Origin: Tepidanaerobacter acetatoxydans_A | GTDB lineage: Bacteria > Bacillota > Thermosediminibacteria > Thermosediminibacterales > Tepidanaerobacteraceae | Length of the DNA: 64,000 nucleotides | Assembly: GCA_022840405.1 (NCBI GenBank) | Contig: JALHJR010000007.1 | Coordinates: 14,195 to 78,194 of the forward strand | Direction: 5' to 3' | In this document: in pieces, positions 27,401 through 35,421 of the stretch | Layout of the letters: each line of letters opens with the position of its first letter | Position numbering within the stretch: the first letter of the stretch is position 1 | Position numbers and translations under genes: made by a program | The notes under the pieces: model-generated | The model's database searches: none | The model's input: only the letters and a program-made list of their open reading frames with translations | Told to the model about the DNA's origin: nothing

Positions 27401-27727
27401 TTATCTAAGTTCAGTTGGAACAAATGCGTCAACCACACCTACAACCAATGATGCTAATAGCGCTCCCCACCAAGTTACGCTCATAGCAGGGACTAGAAAC
27501 TGTGCGAAATATATAACTACTGCAGCAGTGATAAAGCCTACTATGCCCCTGCTTTGCGGCGAAACCTTATCTCCGAGAAGGATTTCCACTATAAAGCCTA
27601 AAATAGCAATCACTATTGCAGCAATCAGAGCTCCTATAAAGCCAGCCACCTCAAAGCCGGGAAGTATAAAACTCATCAGCATAAGCACCAAAGCAGATAC
27701 AATAAACCTAATTATCATTCCTATCAT
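27401..27727 (-). CDS. Small four-helix membrane protein, phage-holin-like family (PF04020 type)
   Basis: A 108 aa very hydrophobic protein with four predicted transmembrane helices, among them MIIRFIVSALVLMLMSFILP and GALIAAIVIAILGFIVEIL, and a conserved SPQSRGIVGFITAAVVIYF. This resembles the 4-TMS holin-superfamily domain found in many non-phage bacterial genes. It directly precedes gpr with the ribosome site of gpr at its stop, so the two are likely cotranscribed during sporulation. No phage genes are near. Function unknown. Confidence 0.75.
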   Translation of the reverse strand: MIGMIIRFIVSALVLMLMSFILPGFEVAGFIGALIAAIVIAILGFIVEILLGDKVSPQSRGIVGFITAAVVIYFAQFLVPAMSVTWWGALLASLVVGVVDAFVPTELR

Positions 27728-27830
27728 AAAATTAGCACCTCCATTTATTTTTCATTAATATAGTAACCGTTAATTTTTTATAATATACTAAAAACAAGTT
27801 TTTTATATCAGTATTTTATATTGCCTTCTC

Positions 27831-27859
27831 TTGCATTTTATCCAATGAAGTGATAAAAT
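27831..27859 (+). promoter_or_regulatory. Sigma-A promoter of rpsT
   Basis: TTGCAT (27831-27836), a 17-base spacer and TAAAAT (27854-27859) precede rpsT on the plus strand. Confidence 0.75.
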
Positions 27860-27890
27860 ATCCCTAGTGTTTTAAGGGGGTGAATAAATT

Positions 27891-28163
27891 TTGGCAAATA
27901 TTGCATCGGCAAAAAAACGCATACGCCAGGCAAATAAGCGTACGCTTCAGAATAACAAAGTAAAGTCGCAAATGAGATATTCCATTAAAAAGTTTTTAGA
28001 AGCTGTCGATACAGCTGATTCCGATAACATTCAGACTAGTTTTAAAGAAGCCGTAAAGATAATCGATAAGGCTGCTTCCAAAGGAGTTATTCATAAAAAT
28101 GCCGCAGCTCGTAAGAAATCAAATCTTTATAAGAAACTTTTAGAAGTCAATAAAGCAAGTTAA
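27891..28163 (+). CDS. rpsT: 30S ribosomal protein S20
   Basis: This 90 aa basic helical primary 16S rRNA-binding protein has the diagnostic start ANIASAKKRIRQANKRTLQN and the later AASKGVIHKNAAARKKSNLY. The start is TTG after AAGGGGGTGA, a common arrangement for a tightly controlled S20. It is transcribed opposite to its neighbours and has its own promoter and terminator. Confidence 0.97.
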   Translation: MANIASAKKRIRQANKRTLQNNKVKSQMRYSIKKFLEAVDTADSDNIQTSFKEAVKIIDKAASKGVIHKNAAARKKSNLYKKLLEVNKAS

Positions 28164-28166
28164 TCA

Positions 28167-28196
28167 GCGTAAGCAGAGCTTACGCATTTTCTCTTT
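28167..28196 (+). terminator. rpsT terminator
   Basis: GCGTAAGC-AGA-GCTTACGC, an 8-bp stem with a 3-nt loop, then ATTTTCTCTTTTTT. Confidence 0.9.
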
Positions 28197-28306
28197 TTTA
28201 CGCCTGTGCACGATAGATATATATGATATTTAGGTCAAAATTAGCGTTGTAAAATTAGAATTGATGTTTATTGAATATTCACTATTTTGATAGCATGCTT
28301 TTCTTC

Positions 28307-29251
28307 TCAGGATATATTAGTCACCAACAGTTCAAGGCCTATTCTTTCCTGAATTTTCCCCATTTTAATATCCATATCAAGGTCTTGGCATAATTTCAAA
28401 GATCTTTTTAGTTCATCTAAAGTAAAATTCTCGGACTGTTTTATAGCCTTTCGAATCACAAAAGGATGCAGTCCCGATTTTTCTGTTATTTCCTGAAAAC
28501 TTAAGCCCTGCAAAGATTTTACCGTTATTAAATTCATCACATGTTTCGATATCATGTACAGTATAACGATGCCTTTTTCTCCTTGTTCCAATAGGCGATT
28601 TATTATCTTAACGGCTTCTGTAGACTTTTTTGAGCCTATACAGTCCATCATGTCGAATATATTACCTTCCAAGGATTTATAAAAGATATCAGATAAATTA
28701 TTCTGTTCAACGGTCTGTTTCTCAGCCAAAAAAGCAGCTATCTTTCTGAGCTCACTGTCAGTTTGATATAAATCTTCGGTATATTCAGCTATAAAATATG
28801 CCGTCTTTAAATCCATACTCTTTCCATACAATTTTATCCTTTGCTGCACCCAAAGTGCCTTGTCTTTTAGTGAAGGTGTATTAAATTCTCGGACGATCCC
28901 TTTGGATTTAATCATCTTAAATATTTTTCTTCGCTTATCTGCTTTTGTGGCAGTAAAAACAAGATAAGTATGGTCAGGTATAATCTCTAATTCTTTTAAA
29001 AAATAATCTTCTTGGTTGGTTTTTTCACTTTCAAAAAACCTGGCATCATAAACAACTACCAGTTTTTTTGCTGACATCATCGGCACTATATTGCATGCTT
29101 TTAATATATCTTCTTCAATTACCGTTTTGCCGTCAAGTGGAATAAAATTGATAGCTTCTAAGTTTTTAGGAACAATTTTTTGTTTTACTTTTGCAACTTC
29201 TTCTTTTATTAAAAGTTTTTCTTCTCCAAAAAAAAGAATTAAGTTTTTCAT
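28307..29251 (-). CDS. holA: DNA polymerase III subunit delta (HolA)
   Basis: The delta subunit of the clamp loader opens the sliding clamp. The 314 aa protein shows the family N-terminus LILFFGEEKLLIKEEVAKVK and the C-terminal collar domain (LEQGEKGIVILYMISKHV, then LHPFVIRKAIKQSENFT). The gene lies between comEC and rpsT, as in Bacillus (yqeN), and overlaps the end of comEC by 4 bases. Confidence 0.93.
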   Translation of the reverse strand: MKNLILFFGEEKLLIKEEVAKVKQKIVPKNLEAINFIPLDGKTVIEEDILKACNIVPMMSAKKLVVVYDARFFESEKTNQEDYFLKELEIIPDHTYLVFTATKADKRRKIFKMIKSKGIVREFNTPSLKDKALWVQQRIKLYGKSMDLKTAYFIAEYTEDLYQTDSELRKIAAFLAEKQTVEQNNLSDIFYKSLEGNIFDMMDCIGSKKSTEAVKIINRLLEQGEKGIVILYMISKHVMNLITVKSLQGLSFQEITEKSGLHPFVIRKAIKQSENFTLDELKRSLKLCQDLDMDIKMGKIQERIGLELLVTNIS

Positions 29252-31593
29252 GGCTCTTTTAACTCCTCAGGAATTGTTGTATATATTTTAACACTGCTGT
29301 TGGAAATTTTAAAGCTGACTGCACCGCTAAAATCCGTTCTAAGCACTGTTACACCAAGGTTTTTCAGTAGTTCTATTACTTGTGGTGACGGATGGCCAAA
29401 ATTGTTATCTTTGCCCACGGAAATTATGCCATATGAAGGTTTAGCTTTTAATAAGAATTCTTCAGATGTGGATGATTGACTCCCATGGTGGCCAATTTTT
29501 AGTACATCTGAGCTTATATCTATCTCAGAACTTATCAGGCTTTGCTCTCCTTCGTATTCTAAATCACCTGTGAATAAAAAGCTTATACCTTTATAATTCA
29601 TCTTAAGCACAACCGAACCATTATTGCTCGAGTAATTCGTTTTTTCATTTTTTACAGGATTTAGCACATCAAAAATAGCATCATCAATAATAAACTGATC
29701 TCCTCTACCAACCTGTACGGTTTTAATTTGCTTTTGCTGTGCAATCCTAAGCATTTCTTTGAAAATAGCACAATCTTCAGGCACACCATATACAATACTT
29801 TTAACTTTCATAGAATTTAATATGGATAAAAGACCTTTTGCATGGTCATCATCAAAATGAGTAAAAACTAATACGTCAATTTTATTTATTCCTTTTGAAT
29901 AAAGCAAGGGCATGATTATATCTTCACCCGTGTCAAAATCGCCATTATAATATACAGGTGTGCCACCACCATCGATTAACACAACTTTTTTGCTTTTAGT
30001 TTGAATGAGAATAGAATCCCCTTGTCCCACATCTATAAAAGTCACCTCCAAAACTTTTAGAGGTATAATGACAGGTATAAGCGCAAGAAACATTAGAATA
30101 ACTGCACAAAGCCTTTTATGTCTTGATTCAATTTTACCAAAGGACGGTACAAAATCAAACATCAAAACCAAAAACATAAAATACAGAACTATACTTATTG
30201 GAGGTATTGCGGGAACTATTATTGTTGAAAAAGGCAGTTGCGAACTTATAAGGATAATTTTTTCTACAATCTTTAATAAAAAACCAGGGACTGTCATAAA
30301 AAGTGGCCCCGCGAAGGTAAACAAGAGCCCAATAATGCCTGAAATAAGTCCGCTGATTAATATTATACTTACTAAAGGTATTACCAAGATATTAGTTACA
30401 AATCCGATTAGTGATATGCTGTTAAAATAATAAGCTAAAAAAGGCCATACAGTAAGTTGTGCCGATATCATGACTGCGATTGAGTCCCTAAGATACCTTG
30501 GAAGCTTTTCAAGGATTAACTTTAAAGGAGCGAAAAAAAGCATTATTCCAAGCACCGCAGCATAAGAAAGCTGAAAACTTACAGAGAACATAGTAAGCGG
30601 GTTCACAAATAATAAAAATGTTGCCGAAAGGCAAAGCGTATTTATAGGATCGTTTTTTCTCCCAACAACCTTGGCTAGCATAAATACAATTATCATTATA
30701 GCCGCTCTTATGACTGACGGCGATAGCCCTGCCATAAAACTATAGAAAATGATGGCAGTACTTCCTATGATAAAAGAAATAATATTTGATAAACCTAATC
30801 TTGAAAAAACCATTTCAAGAGCGGCATATATGATTCCCGTATGAAGGCCGGAAACTGCTAAGACATGTGCAACTCCGCCACTTTTTACAGCTTTCATGGT
30901 TTGGGCAGGAATATTGTCCTTTACTCCAAGAGCAATGCCTACCATGAGTGATGACAGGTTTGGAGGAAGGCAAGATGTATAAAAAGACGTTAAATTCTCT
31001 CTTAAACGAAAAGCAGTTGATACAAAAGGGTTTGTTTTATATCTCCCAATTTTAGCTATTTCCCGGGAAAACATTGAGGTCGAGATGCCTTTTTGCAAAA
31101 GATATGCTTTATAATCAATGCCGTTTGGATTTCGCCGGCCTTGTGGAAGTTTTAACTTGCCGGAAAACTTTATAACATCGCCATATTGATATATTATACT
31201 TTTATCATCTAAGAGCGAAGAAAGTCTTACTTTCCCAGTTACAACTTCATACTTTTCGTCATCCAGCAAATATAAAACTTTAACATCATATACCACTTTA
31301 TCTTGTTTTGCTGTAGGAACGCCACTTACCATACCTATCAGAGTCTGTTGCTGTTCTGCAAAATCAGCTACTGTTCCTACCATTTTATCTAATCTGAAGT
31401 TATGATAAAATGCTCCAAAAAACACTATAGCCACGGCTAATAATGCCATTCTTGCTTTTTTATTTTTAATTAATATACTCCCTGCAAAGCTTATAATAGA
31501 TATAACAATAAACATCCCGGCGGCTTTTACAGAATTGCCCAGCATTATACCGGGAATGAAAAATATCACAAAAAATAGAAAAGGTCGGTACAT
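29248..31593 (-). CDS. comEC: ComEC/Rec2 DNA uptake channel protein
   Basis: ComEC forms the membrane channel for transforming DNA. The order is N-terminal helices, a DUF4131/OB region to about 200, the Competence domain (PPNLSSLMVGIALGVKDNIP, then HVLAVSGLHTGIIYAAL) with many helices to about 500, then a metallo-beta-lactamase domain with VGQGDSILI, LVFTHFDDDHAKG and KIGHHGS. ATG 31591-31593 is chosen because AAGGAG is 7 nt upstream; a farther in-frame ATG at 31623 has no such site. No comEA or comEB is adjacent, so actual competence is unknown. Confidence 0.93.
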   Translation of the reverse strand: MYRPFLFFVIFFIPGIMLGNSVKAAGMFIVISIISFAGSILIKNKKARMALLAVAIVFFGAFYHNFRLDKMVGTVADFAEQQQTLIGMVSGVPTAKQDKVVYDVKVLYLLDDEKYEVVTGKVRLSSLLDDKSIIYQYGDVIKFSGKLKLPQGRRNPNGIDYKAYLLQKGISTSMFSREIAKIGRYKTNPFVSTAFRLRENLTSFYTSCLPPNLSSLMVGIALGVKDNIPAQTMKAVKSGGVAHVLAVSGLHTGIIYAALEMVFSRLGLSNIISFIIGSTAIIFYSFMAGLSPSVIRAAIMIIVFMLAKVVGRKNDPINTLCLSATFLLFVNPLTMFSVSFQLSYAAVLGIMLFFAPLKLILEKLPRYLRDSIAVMISAQLTVWPFLAYYFNSISLIGFVTNILVIPLVSIILISGLISGIIGLLFTFAGPLFMTVPGFLLKIVEKIILISSQLPFSTIIVPAIPPISIVLYFMFLVLMFDFVPSFGKIESRHKRLCAVILMFLALIPVIIPLKVLEVTFIDVGQGDSILIQTKSKKVVLIDGGGTPVYYNGDFDTGEDIIMPLLYSKGINKIDVLVFTHFDDDHAKGLLSILNSMKVKSIVYGVPEDCAIFKEMLRIAQQKQIKTVQVGRGDQFIIDDAIFDVLNPVKNEKTNYSSNNGSVVLKMNYKGISFLFTGDLEYEGEQSLISSEIDISSDVLKIGHHGSQSSTSEEFLLKAKPSYGIISVGKDNNFGHPSPQVIELLKNLGVTVLRTDFSGAVSFKISNSSVKIYTTIPEELKEP

Positions 31594-31758
31594 TTTATGA
31601 CTCCTTAAGCTTTGTTTTAACAATAGTTATTTCTGGATTTATTAGGAAAATCCTGCTTTTGAATTCATTCGGTGTTGATTGCAAAAATAATTTACAAACT
31701 TAAAGAAGGAAAAATAAAATTTTTAGAGAATACTTATATTAATTATAAATTAAATAGT

Positions 31759-31927
31759 AAACTTTTTAGGTGCCCATTAGGGAGAATAGGGAATCAGGTG
31801 AAAATCCTGCAGCGGACCCGCCACTGTAAGCAGGAAGTTTCCCACAATTGCCACTGAAAGTTATAAGCTTTTGGGAAGGCGTGGGTAAACACTGAACTGC
31901 AAGCCAGGAGACCTGCCTAAAATGTTT
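31759..31927 (+). ncRNA. Cobalamin (B12) riboswitch
   Basis: The conserved core is intact: GGTGCCC, ATAGGGAATCAGGTGAAAAT, GCGGACCCGCCACTGTAA, GCCACTG, TGGGAAGGC and the B12 box AGCCAGGAGACCTGCC. The outer helix P1 pairs the segment at 31759-31770 with 31916-31927. It precedes a terminator and cobT, so adenosylcobalamin should switch off cobT. Confidence 0.97.
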
Positions 31928-31951
31928 ATAAGATATCTTTAGGATGATGGT

Positions 31952-31998
31952 AAAGTTCTAAGATTGAGTCTTTTTCTTCAATCTTAGAACTTTTTTTG
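31952..31998 (+). terminator. Riboswitch-controlled terminator before cobT
   Basis: A 16-bp stem (AAAGTTCTAAGATTGA with TCAATCTTAGAACTTT, loop GTCTTTTTCT) ends in a T-run. It lies 25 bases after the riboswitch and 62 before cobT, as expected for transcriptional attenuation. Confidence 0.93.
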
Positions 31999-32059
31999 TT
32001 CATCCAAATACTTAGTTAAATTAAATCTATGATTTAAATCTTATTGAGGAGGAAGTTTT

Positions 32060-33115
32060 ATGACCAAATTTGAACAAACCTTACAACAAATTAAACCTCT
32101 AGATGAAGAGGTTATGGAAAAAACTCAGGCACGCCTGGATGACCTGACAAAACCTGTCGGAAGCTTGGGTATGTTAGAAAATATCGCAAAGCAAATTGCC
32201 GGTATAACAGGCAACGTGGTCCCTGAATTGCCAAAAAAGGCTGCAATTTTAATGGCAGGAGACCATGGTATCGTTAAAGAAGGGGTAGCACCTTTCCCGC
32301 AGGAGGTAACACCTCAAATGGTACTTAATTTTGTAAATGGCGGAGCTGCCATGAGCGTACTAACACGACATGAAAATGCTAAATTGTATGTGGTTGACAT
32401 TGGCGTAGCTTCAGATTTGCCTGATGTGCCAAACATCATCAAGAGGAAAGTAGCATATGGAACGAAAAACATGGCTGAGGAACCAGCTATGACTTATGAA
32501 GAAGCAACTCAAGCTGTAGAAGTAGGAATTGATATTGCTGAAATGGTTATTAGGAAAGGTGCCGGAATAATAGCTATTGGCGAAATGGGTATCGGAAACA
32601 CCAGTCCCAGTTCTGCCATTATTGCTACTTATAGCAATCTTCCGGTTAAAAATGTAGTAGGGAGAGGTACCGGAGTAGATGATGGAAAATTGAAAATAAA
32701 AATAGCTGCTATTGAAAAAGCTTTAACTGTAAATAAACCAAATCCTAAAAACCCCCTGGATGTCCTATCAAAGGTAGGCGGTTTGGAAATCGCCGGACTT
32801 ACCGGAGTTATACTAGCTTGTGCCGCAAACCGAGTTCCGGTTATAATTGATGGATTTATTTCCGGAGCTGCCGCAGTTATAGCAAAAAAAATGTCACCAT
32901 TAGCTGTAAACTACATGTTAGGCTCACATCTTTCAGAAGAACCCGGACACAAGATAATTCTGGACTTTTTAGGCATCAAGCCAATACTAATGATGAATAT
33001 GCGATTAGGAGAGGGTACCGGTGCAGCTCTTGCAATGAACGTGATAGATGCAAGCCTAAAAATATTAAAGGAAATGTCAACATTTAGTGAAGCTGGTGTT
33101 TCAAACAAACTGTAA
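32060..33115 (+). CDS. cobT: Nicotinate-nucleotide--dimethylbenzimidazole phosphoribosyltransferase
   Basis: CobT makes alpha-ribazole phosphate for the lower loop of cobalamin. Family segments are RLDDLTKPVGSLGMLENIA, MAGDHGIVKEGVAPFPQEVT, GEMGIGNTSPSSAI and the C-terminal RLGEGTGAALAMN containing the catalytic Glu. The 351 aa length is typical. AGGAGGAAG precedes the ATG. It stands alone, under a cobalamin riboswitch; other cob genes must be elsewhere or the cell activates imported precursors. Confidence 0.97.
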   Translation: MTKFEQTLQQIKPLDEEVMEKTQARLDDLTKPVGSLGMLENIAKQIAGITGNVVPELPKKAAILMAGDHGIVKEGVAPFPQEVTPQMVLNFVNGGAAMSVLTRHENAKLYVVDIGVASDLPDVPNIIKRKVAYGTKNMAEEPAMTYEEATQAVEVGIDIAEMVIRKGAGIIAIGEMGIGNTSPSSAIIATYSNLPVKNVVGRGTGVDDGKLKIKIAAIEKALTVNKPNPKNPLDVLSKVGGLEIAGLTGVILACAANRVPVIIDGFISGAAAVIAKKMSPLAVNYMLGSHLSEEPGHKIILDFLGIKPILMMNMRLGEGTGAALAMNVIDASLKILKEMSTFSEAGVSNKL

Positions 33116-33150
33116 ATTAAATAGCAGCCCGTAATTATTTCAAATTATTA

Positions 33151-33195
33151 AGTAATCCCTGTGCTTAAGCTACTTGGCAAGGGATTACTTTTTAC
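33151..33195 (+). terminator. cobT terminator
   Basis: AGTAATCCCT pairs with AGGGATTACT, followed by TTTTTA. Confidence 0.85.
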
Positions 33196-33340
33196 TTTAT
33201 AGAACCAATATTGCTTTTAAATGTGGATAAAATAACTCTGGTGATTCTTTTTTGAGCAGCTCTTTATTTTCCTTATTGAGTATTATATAATTTACAATAA
33301 TAAACAATAAAACCAAAAAAGTTTTTACGGGGGAATGTCT

Positions 33341-33703
33341 ATGTTTTTCTTTGGCATCTTTGGAATTCAGCAAAAGGACCGTCCTGTAAAAGAATTCGAT
33401 AATATTATTTGTCCCGAGTGCGGAAAGCTTACCCGAGCAGAACTCAGAGAATCATTTACATATTTTCACTTCTTTTTTATACCGATATTCAAGTGGAATA
33501 AACAATATTTTCTTCAGCTTAGATGCTGTGGCAGTATATATACTGTAAATCAGGACTATGTAAGAGAACTTCAGCATGGAGATAGTGTAGATTTTGACCG
33601 GTTACAAAAAATGCAAATGCCAAACAATATTTGTCCTCACTGTGGAAGCTTCATAAATCCGAATTTTGCTTATTGCCCTTTTTGCGGACAAAAGCTTTCT
33701 TAA
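33341..33703 (+). CDS. Zinc-ribbon protein of unknown function
   Basis: This 120 aa protein has a first Cys pair CPECGK near residue 26, a CC pair in LRCCGSIY, and a C-terminal zinc ribbon CPHCG...CPFCGQK. Between them is a hydrophobic aromatic patch (YFHFFFIPIFKWNKQYF) seen in a common family of zinc-ribbon proteins that may contact membranes. The second ATG (33341) is chosen, 7 nt after GGGGG. It converges on dapB with the two stop codons overlapping. Function is not known. Confidence 0.75.
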   Translation: MFFFGIFGIQQKDRPVKEFDNIICPECGKLTRAELRESFTYFHFFFIPIFKWNKQYFLQLRCCGSIYTVNQDYVRELQHGDSVDFDRLQKMQMPNNICPHCGSFINPNFAYCPFCGQKLS

Positions 33704-34455
33704 TGACTCAGGCTGCTTATCAAATCTTGCATGATGTAGTAACCGGGTTTTTGTTGGGCAATAAATCTAATAACTTTTATAGCTCCATTTGCCAAAACTT
33801 TTCTTGATGTCAGCTTATGAGAAATTTCTACGGTTTCATCTTCACCTATAAAAAACACCGTATGTTCTCCTACTAAATTGCCGCCCCGAATTGCATGAAT
33901 ACCAATTTCATTTTTATCGCGTTTTTTTCTTATATCAGCTCTGTTATATACATAGTATACATCCTTACGAACTTCTTTAATGCCATTGGCAATCATAAGT
34001 GCAGTTCCACTGGGTGCATCAATTTTTTGATTGTGATGTTTTTCAATAATTTCAATATCATGATCCGATAAAATCTCTGCAGCTTGCTTAGCTAAGCTCA
34101 AAAGCAGAGAAATACCTAAACACATATTATGTGAAACAAATACAGGTACAGTCCTTGCAGCATTATAAAGCAATTCTATATGCTCTTCTTCAAGACCTGT
34201 GGTACCCACTGCCAAAGCAACACCTTTAGCGGCAGCATAATCAGTAAGTTGTTTTATAGCAGAAGGATTGGAGAAATCTATTATTACATCCGGAATTTCC
34301 GGAATTTTAAACAGGTCATCATAAATGACTAAATCTCCTTCATTATAGGCTATATCAAAACCTGCTATTGCTTTCATATCATTATAATTTCTTATTAACT
34401 GAATTACAGTTTTCCCCATTTTGCCTTGAGCACCGCTTACAACTACTTTTATCAT
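33700..34455 (-). CDS. dapB: 4-hydroxy-tetrahydrodipicolinate reductase
   Basis: DapB reduces the DapA product in the lysine/diaminopimelate pathway, which also feeds spore dipicolinate. The Rossmann motif is GAQGKMG at residues 8-14, and the catalytic motif EKHHNQKIDAPSGTAL has the His-His, Lys and SGT. The 251 aa length is typical. It is a single gene here, without dapA or lysC next to it, and has a promoter about 180 bases upstream. Confidence 0.95.
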   Translation of the reverse strand: MIKVVVSGAQGKMGKTVIQLIRNYNDMKAIAGFDIAYNEGDLVIYDDLFKIPEIPDVIIDFSNPSAIKQLTDYAAAKGVALAVGTTGLEEEHIELLYNAARTVPVFVSHNMCLGISLLLSLAKQAAEILSDHDIEIIEKHHNQKIDAPSGTALMIANGIKEVRKDVYYVYNRADIRKKRDKNEIGIHAIRGGNLVGEHTVFFIGEDETVEISHKLTSRKVLANGAIKVIRFIAQQKPGYYIMQDLISSLSH

Positions 34456-34635
34456 GTTAAAAAAACCTCCAATTTACATATTAATAGATTAATAATATGA
34501 TTCCTACCGTAAAAAGTGAATTTTAGCCCAGAAATGTCAATATATTGTTTTAGATTTAATAAAAACGCTATATGTTGAGCATCAATTTGAGAAAACAGGG
34601 TTTTTACATTAGAATCATAATATATATTATGTGTA
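34456..34635 (-). other. Long dapB leader, no recognised riboswitch
   Basis: About 180 AT-rich bases separate the predicted dapB promoter from its ATG. I see none of the lysine-riboswitch core (AGAGGTGC and partners) and no T-box motif. A 70-codon reading frame crosses it but has no ribosome site or recognisable product. Confidence 0.5.
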
Positions 34636-34664
34636 ATAATACCATTTGGCTTCAAGTTATTCAA
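34636..34664 (-). promoter_or_regulatory. Probable dapB promoter
   Basis: On the minus strand TTGAAT (34659-34664), 17 bases, then TATTAT (34636-34641) with an extended -10 TGG. Confidence 0.7.
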
Positions 34665-34752
34665 TTATATTTTTTATAATTTTATGCTCATATTTTTTAT
34701 TACCTAGAAGAAGGAATTACTGGTTTTTTGTCGAATAATATATTAATAGAAA

Positions 34753-34767
34753 CTATAACTATTATCA
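34753..34767. promoter_or_regulatory. PerR-box-like operator before rubrerythrin
   Basis: CTATAACTATTATCA matches 11 of the 14 defined positions of the PerR consensus TTATAATnATTATAA. It is 17 bases upstream of the rubrerythrin ATG, overlapping or just after the likely promoter. PerR control of rubrerythrins is established in Clostridium; binding here is inference. Confidence 0.55.
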
Positions 34768-34783
34768 AAAAGGGAGGCAAACA

Positions 34784-35320
34784 ATGATGGAATTAAAAGG
34801 TTCTAAAACCGAAAAAAATCTTCTAGAAGCCTTTGCAGGTGAATCCATGGCCCGCAACAAATATAATTTTTTTGCTTCAATAGCAAAAAAAGAGGGCTAT
34901 GAACAAATAATGGGTGTTTTTCAGGAAACCGCTGACAATGAAAAGGAACACGCCAAAATGTGGGCTAAATATCTGGGATTAATCGGCGACACCAAAAAAA
35001 ATCTTGAAGAGGCAGCAAAAGGTGAAAACTATGAGTGGTCGGATATGTACAAAGAATTTGCCGAAACAGCTAGAGAAGAGGGGTTTAATGATATAGCAGC
35101 ACATTTTGAAAAAGTTGCGGAAGTTGAAGCAGAACATGAGAAAAGATATTTAAAACTGCTTTCTAGATTACAAGATGGAACTGTCTTTAAGCGTTCCGAA
35201 CCTATCAAATGGCGCTGCCGCAATTGCGGTTACATTTATGAAGGTACTGAGCCGCCTGAAATATGTCCTGCTTGTGCACATCCAAAGGCGTTTTACGAGC
35301 CTGCAGCATTTAATTATTAA
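34784..35320 (+). CDS. Rubrerythrin
   Basis: Rubrerythrin reduces hydrogen peroxide in anaerobes. The N-terminal four-helix diiron domain has EAFAGESMARNKY, ETADNEKEHAK and the second-half EVEAEHEKRY ligands; the C-terminal rubredoxin-like domain has CRNCG and CPACAHPKAFYE. The 178 aa length is typical. GGGAGG is 6 nt before the ATG. It is a single-gene unit with a PerR-like box and a strong terminator. Confidence 0.96.
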   Translation: MMELKGSKTEKNLLEAFAGESMARNKYNFFASIAKKEGYEQIMGVFQETADNEKEHAKMWAKYLGLIGDTKKNLEEAAKGENYEWSDMYKEFAETAREEGFNDIAAHFEKVAEVEAEHEKRYLKLLSRLQDGTVFKRSEPIKWRCRNCGYIYEGTEPPEICPACAHPKAFYEPAAFNY

Positions 35321-35354
35321 ATTTAAAAGCCTCCGATCGGAGGCTTTTAAATTT
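35319..35354. terminator. Bidirectional terminator, 18-bp perfect palindrome
   Basis: AAATTTAAAAGCCTCCGA and its exact complement, starting on the last two bases of the rubrerythrin stop codon. A/T flanks on both sides allow it to end rubrerythrin (plus) and the purine operon (minus). Confidence 0.88.
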
Positions 35355-35421
35355 CATGCACGGTTTATTGTAAATATTTACAAATAAATTTAGAAATCAT
35401 TATTAAATTAATTATTTACTC

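Noticed and set aside
27401..27727. Phage origin for the holin-like gene
   Set aside because: The family is common outside phages, the gene is fixed next to gpr, and no phage genes are nearby.
31672..31857. 61-codon plus-strand reading frame before cobT
   Set aside because: It runs through the cobalamin riboswitch core, whose conservation explains the sequence.
34452..34664. 70-codon minus-strand reading frame upstream of dapB
   Set aside because: It has no ribosome site, unconvincing composition and overlaps the predicted dapB promoter and leader.
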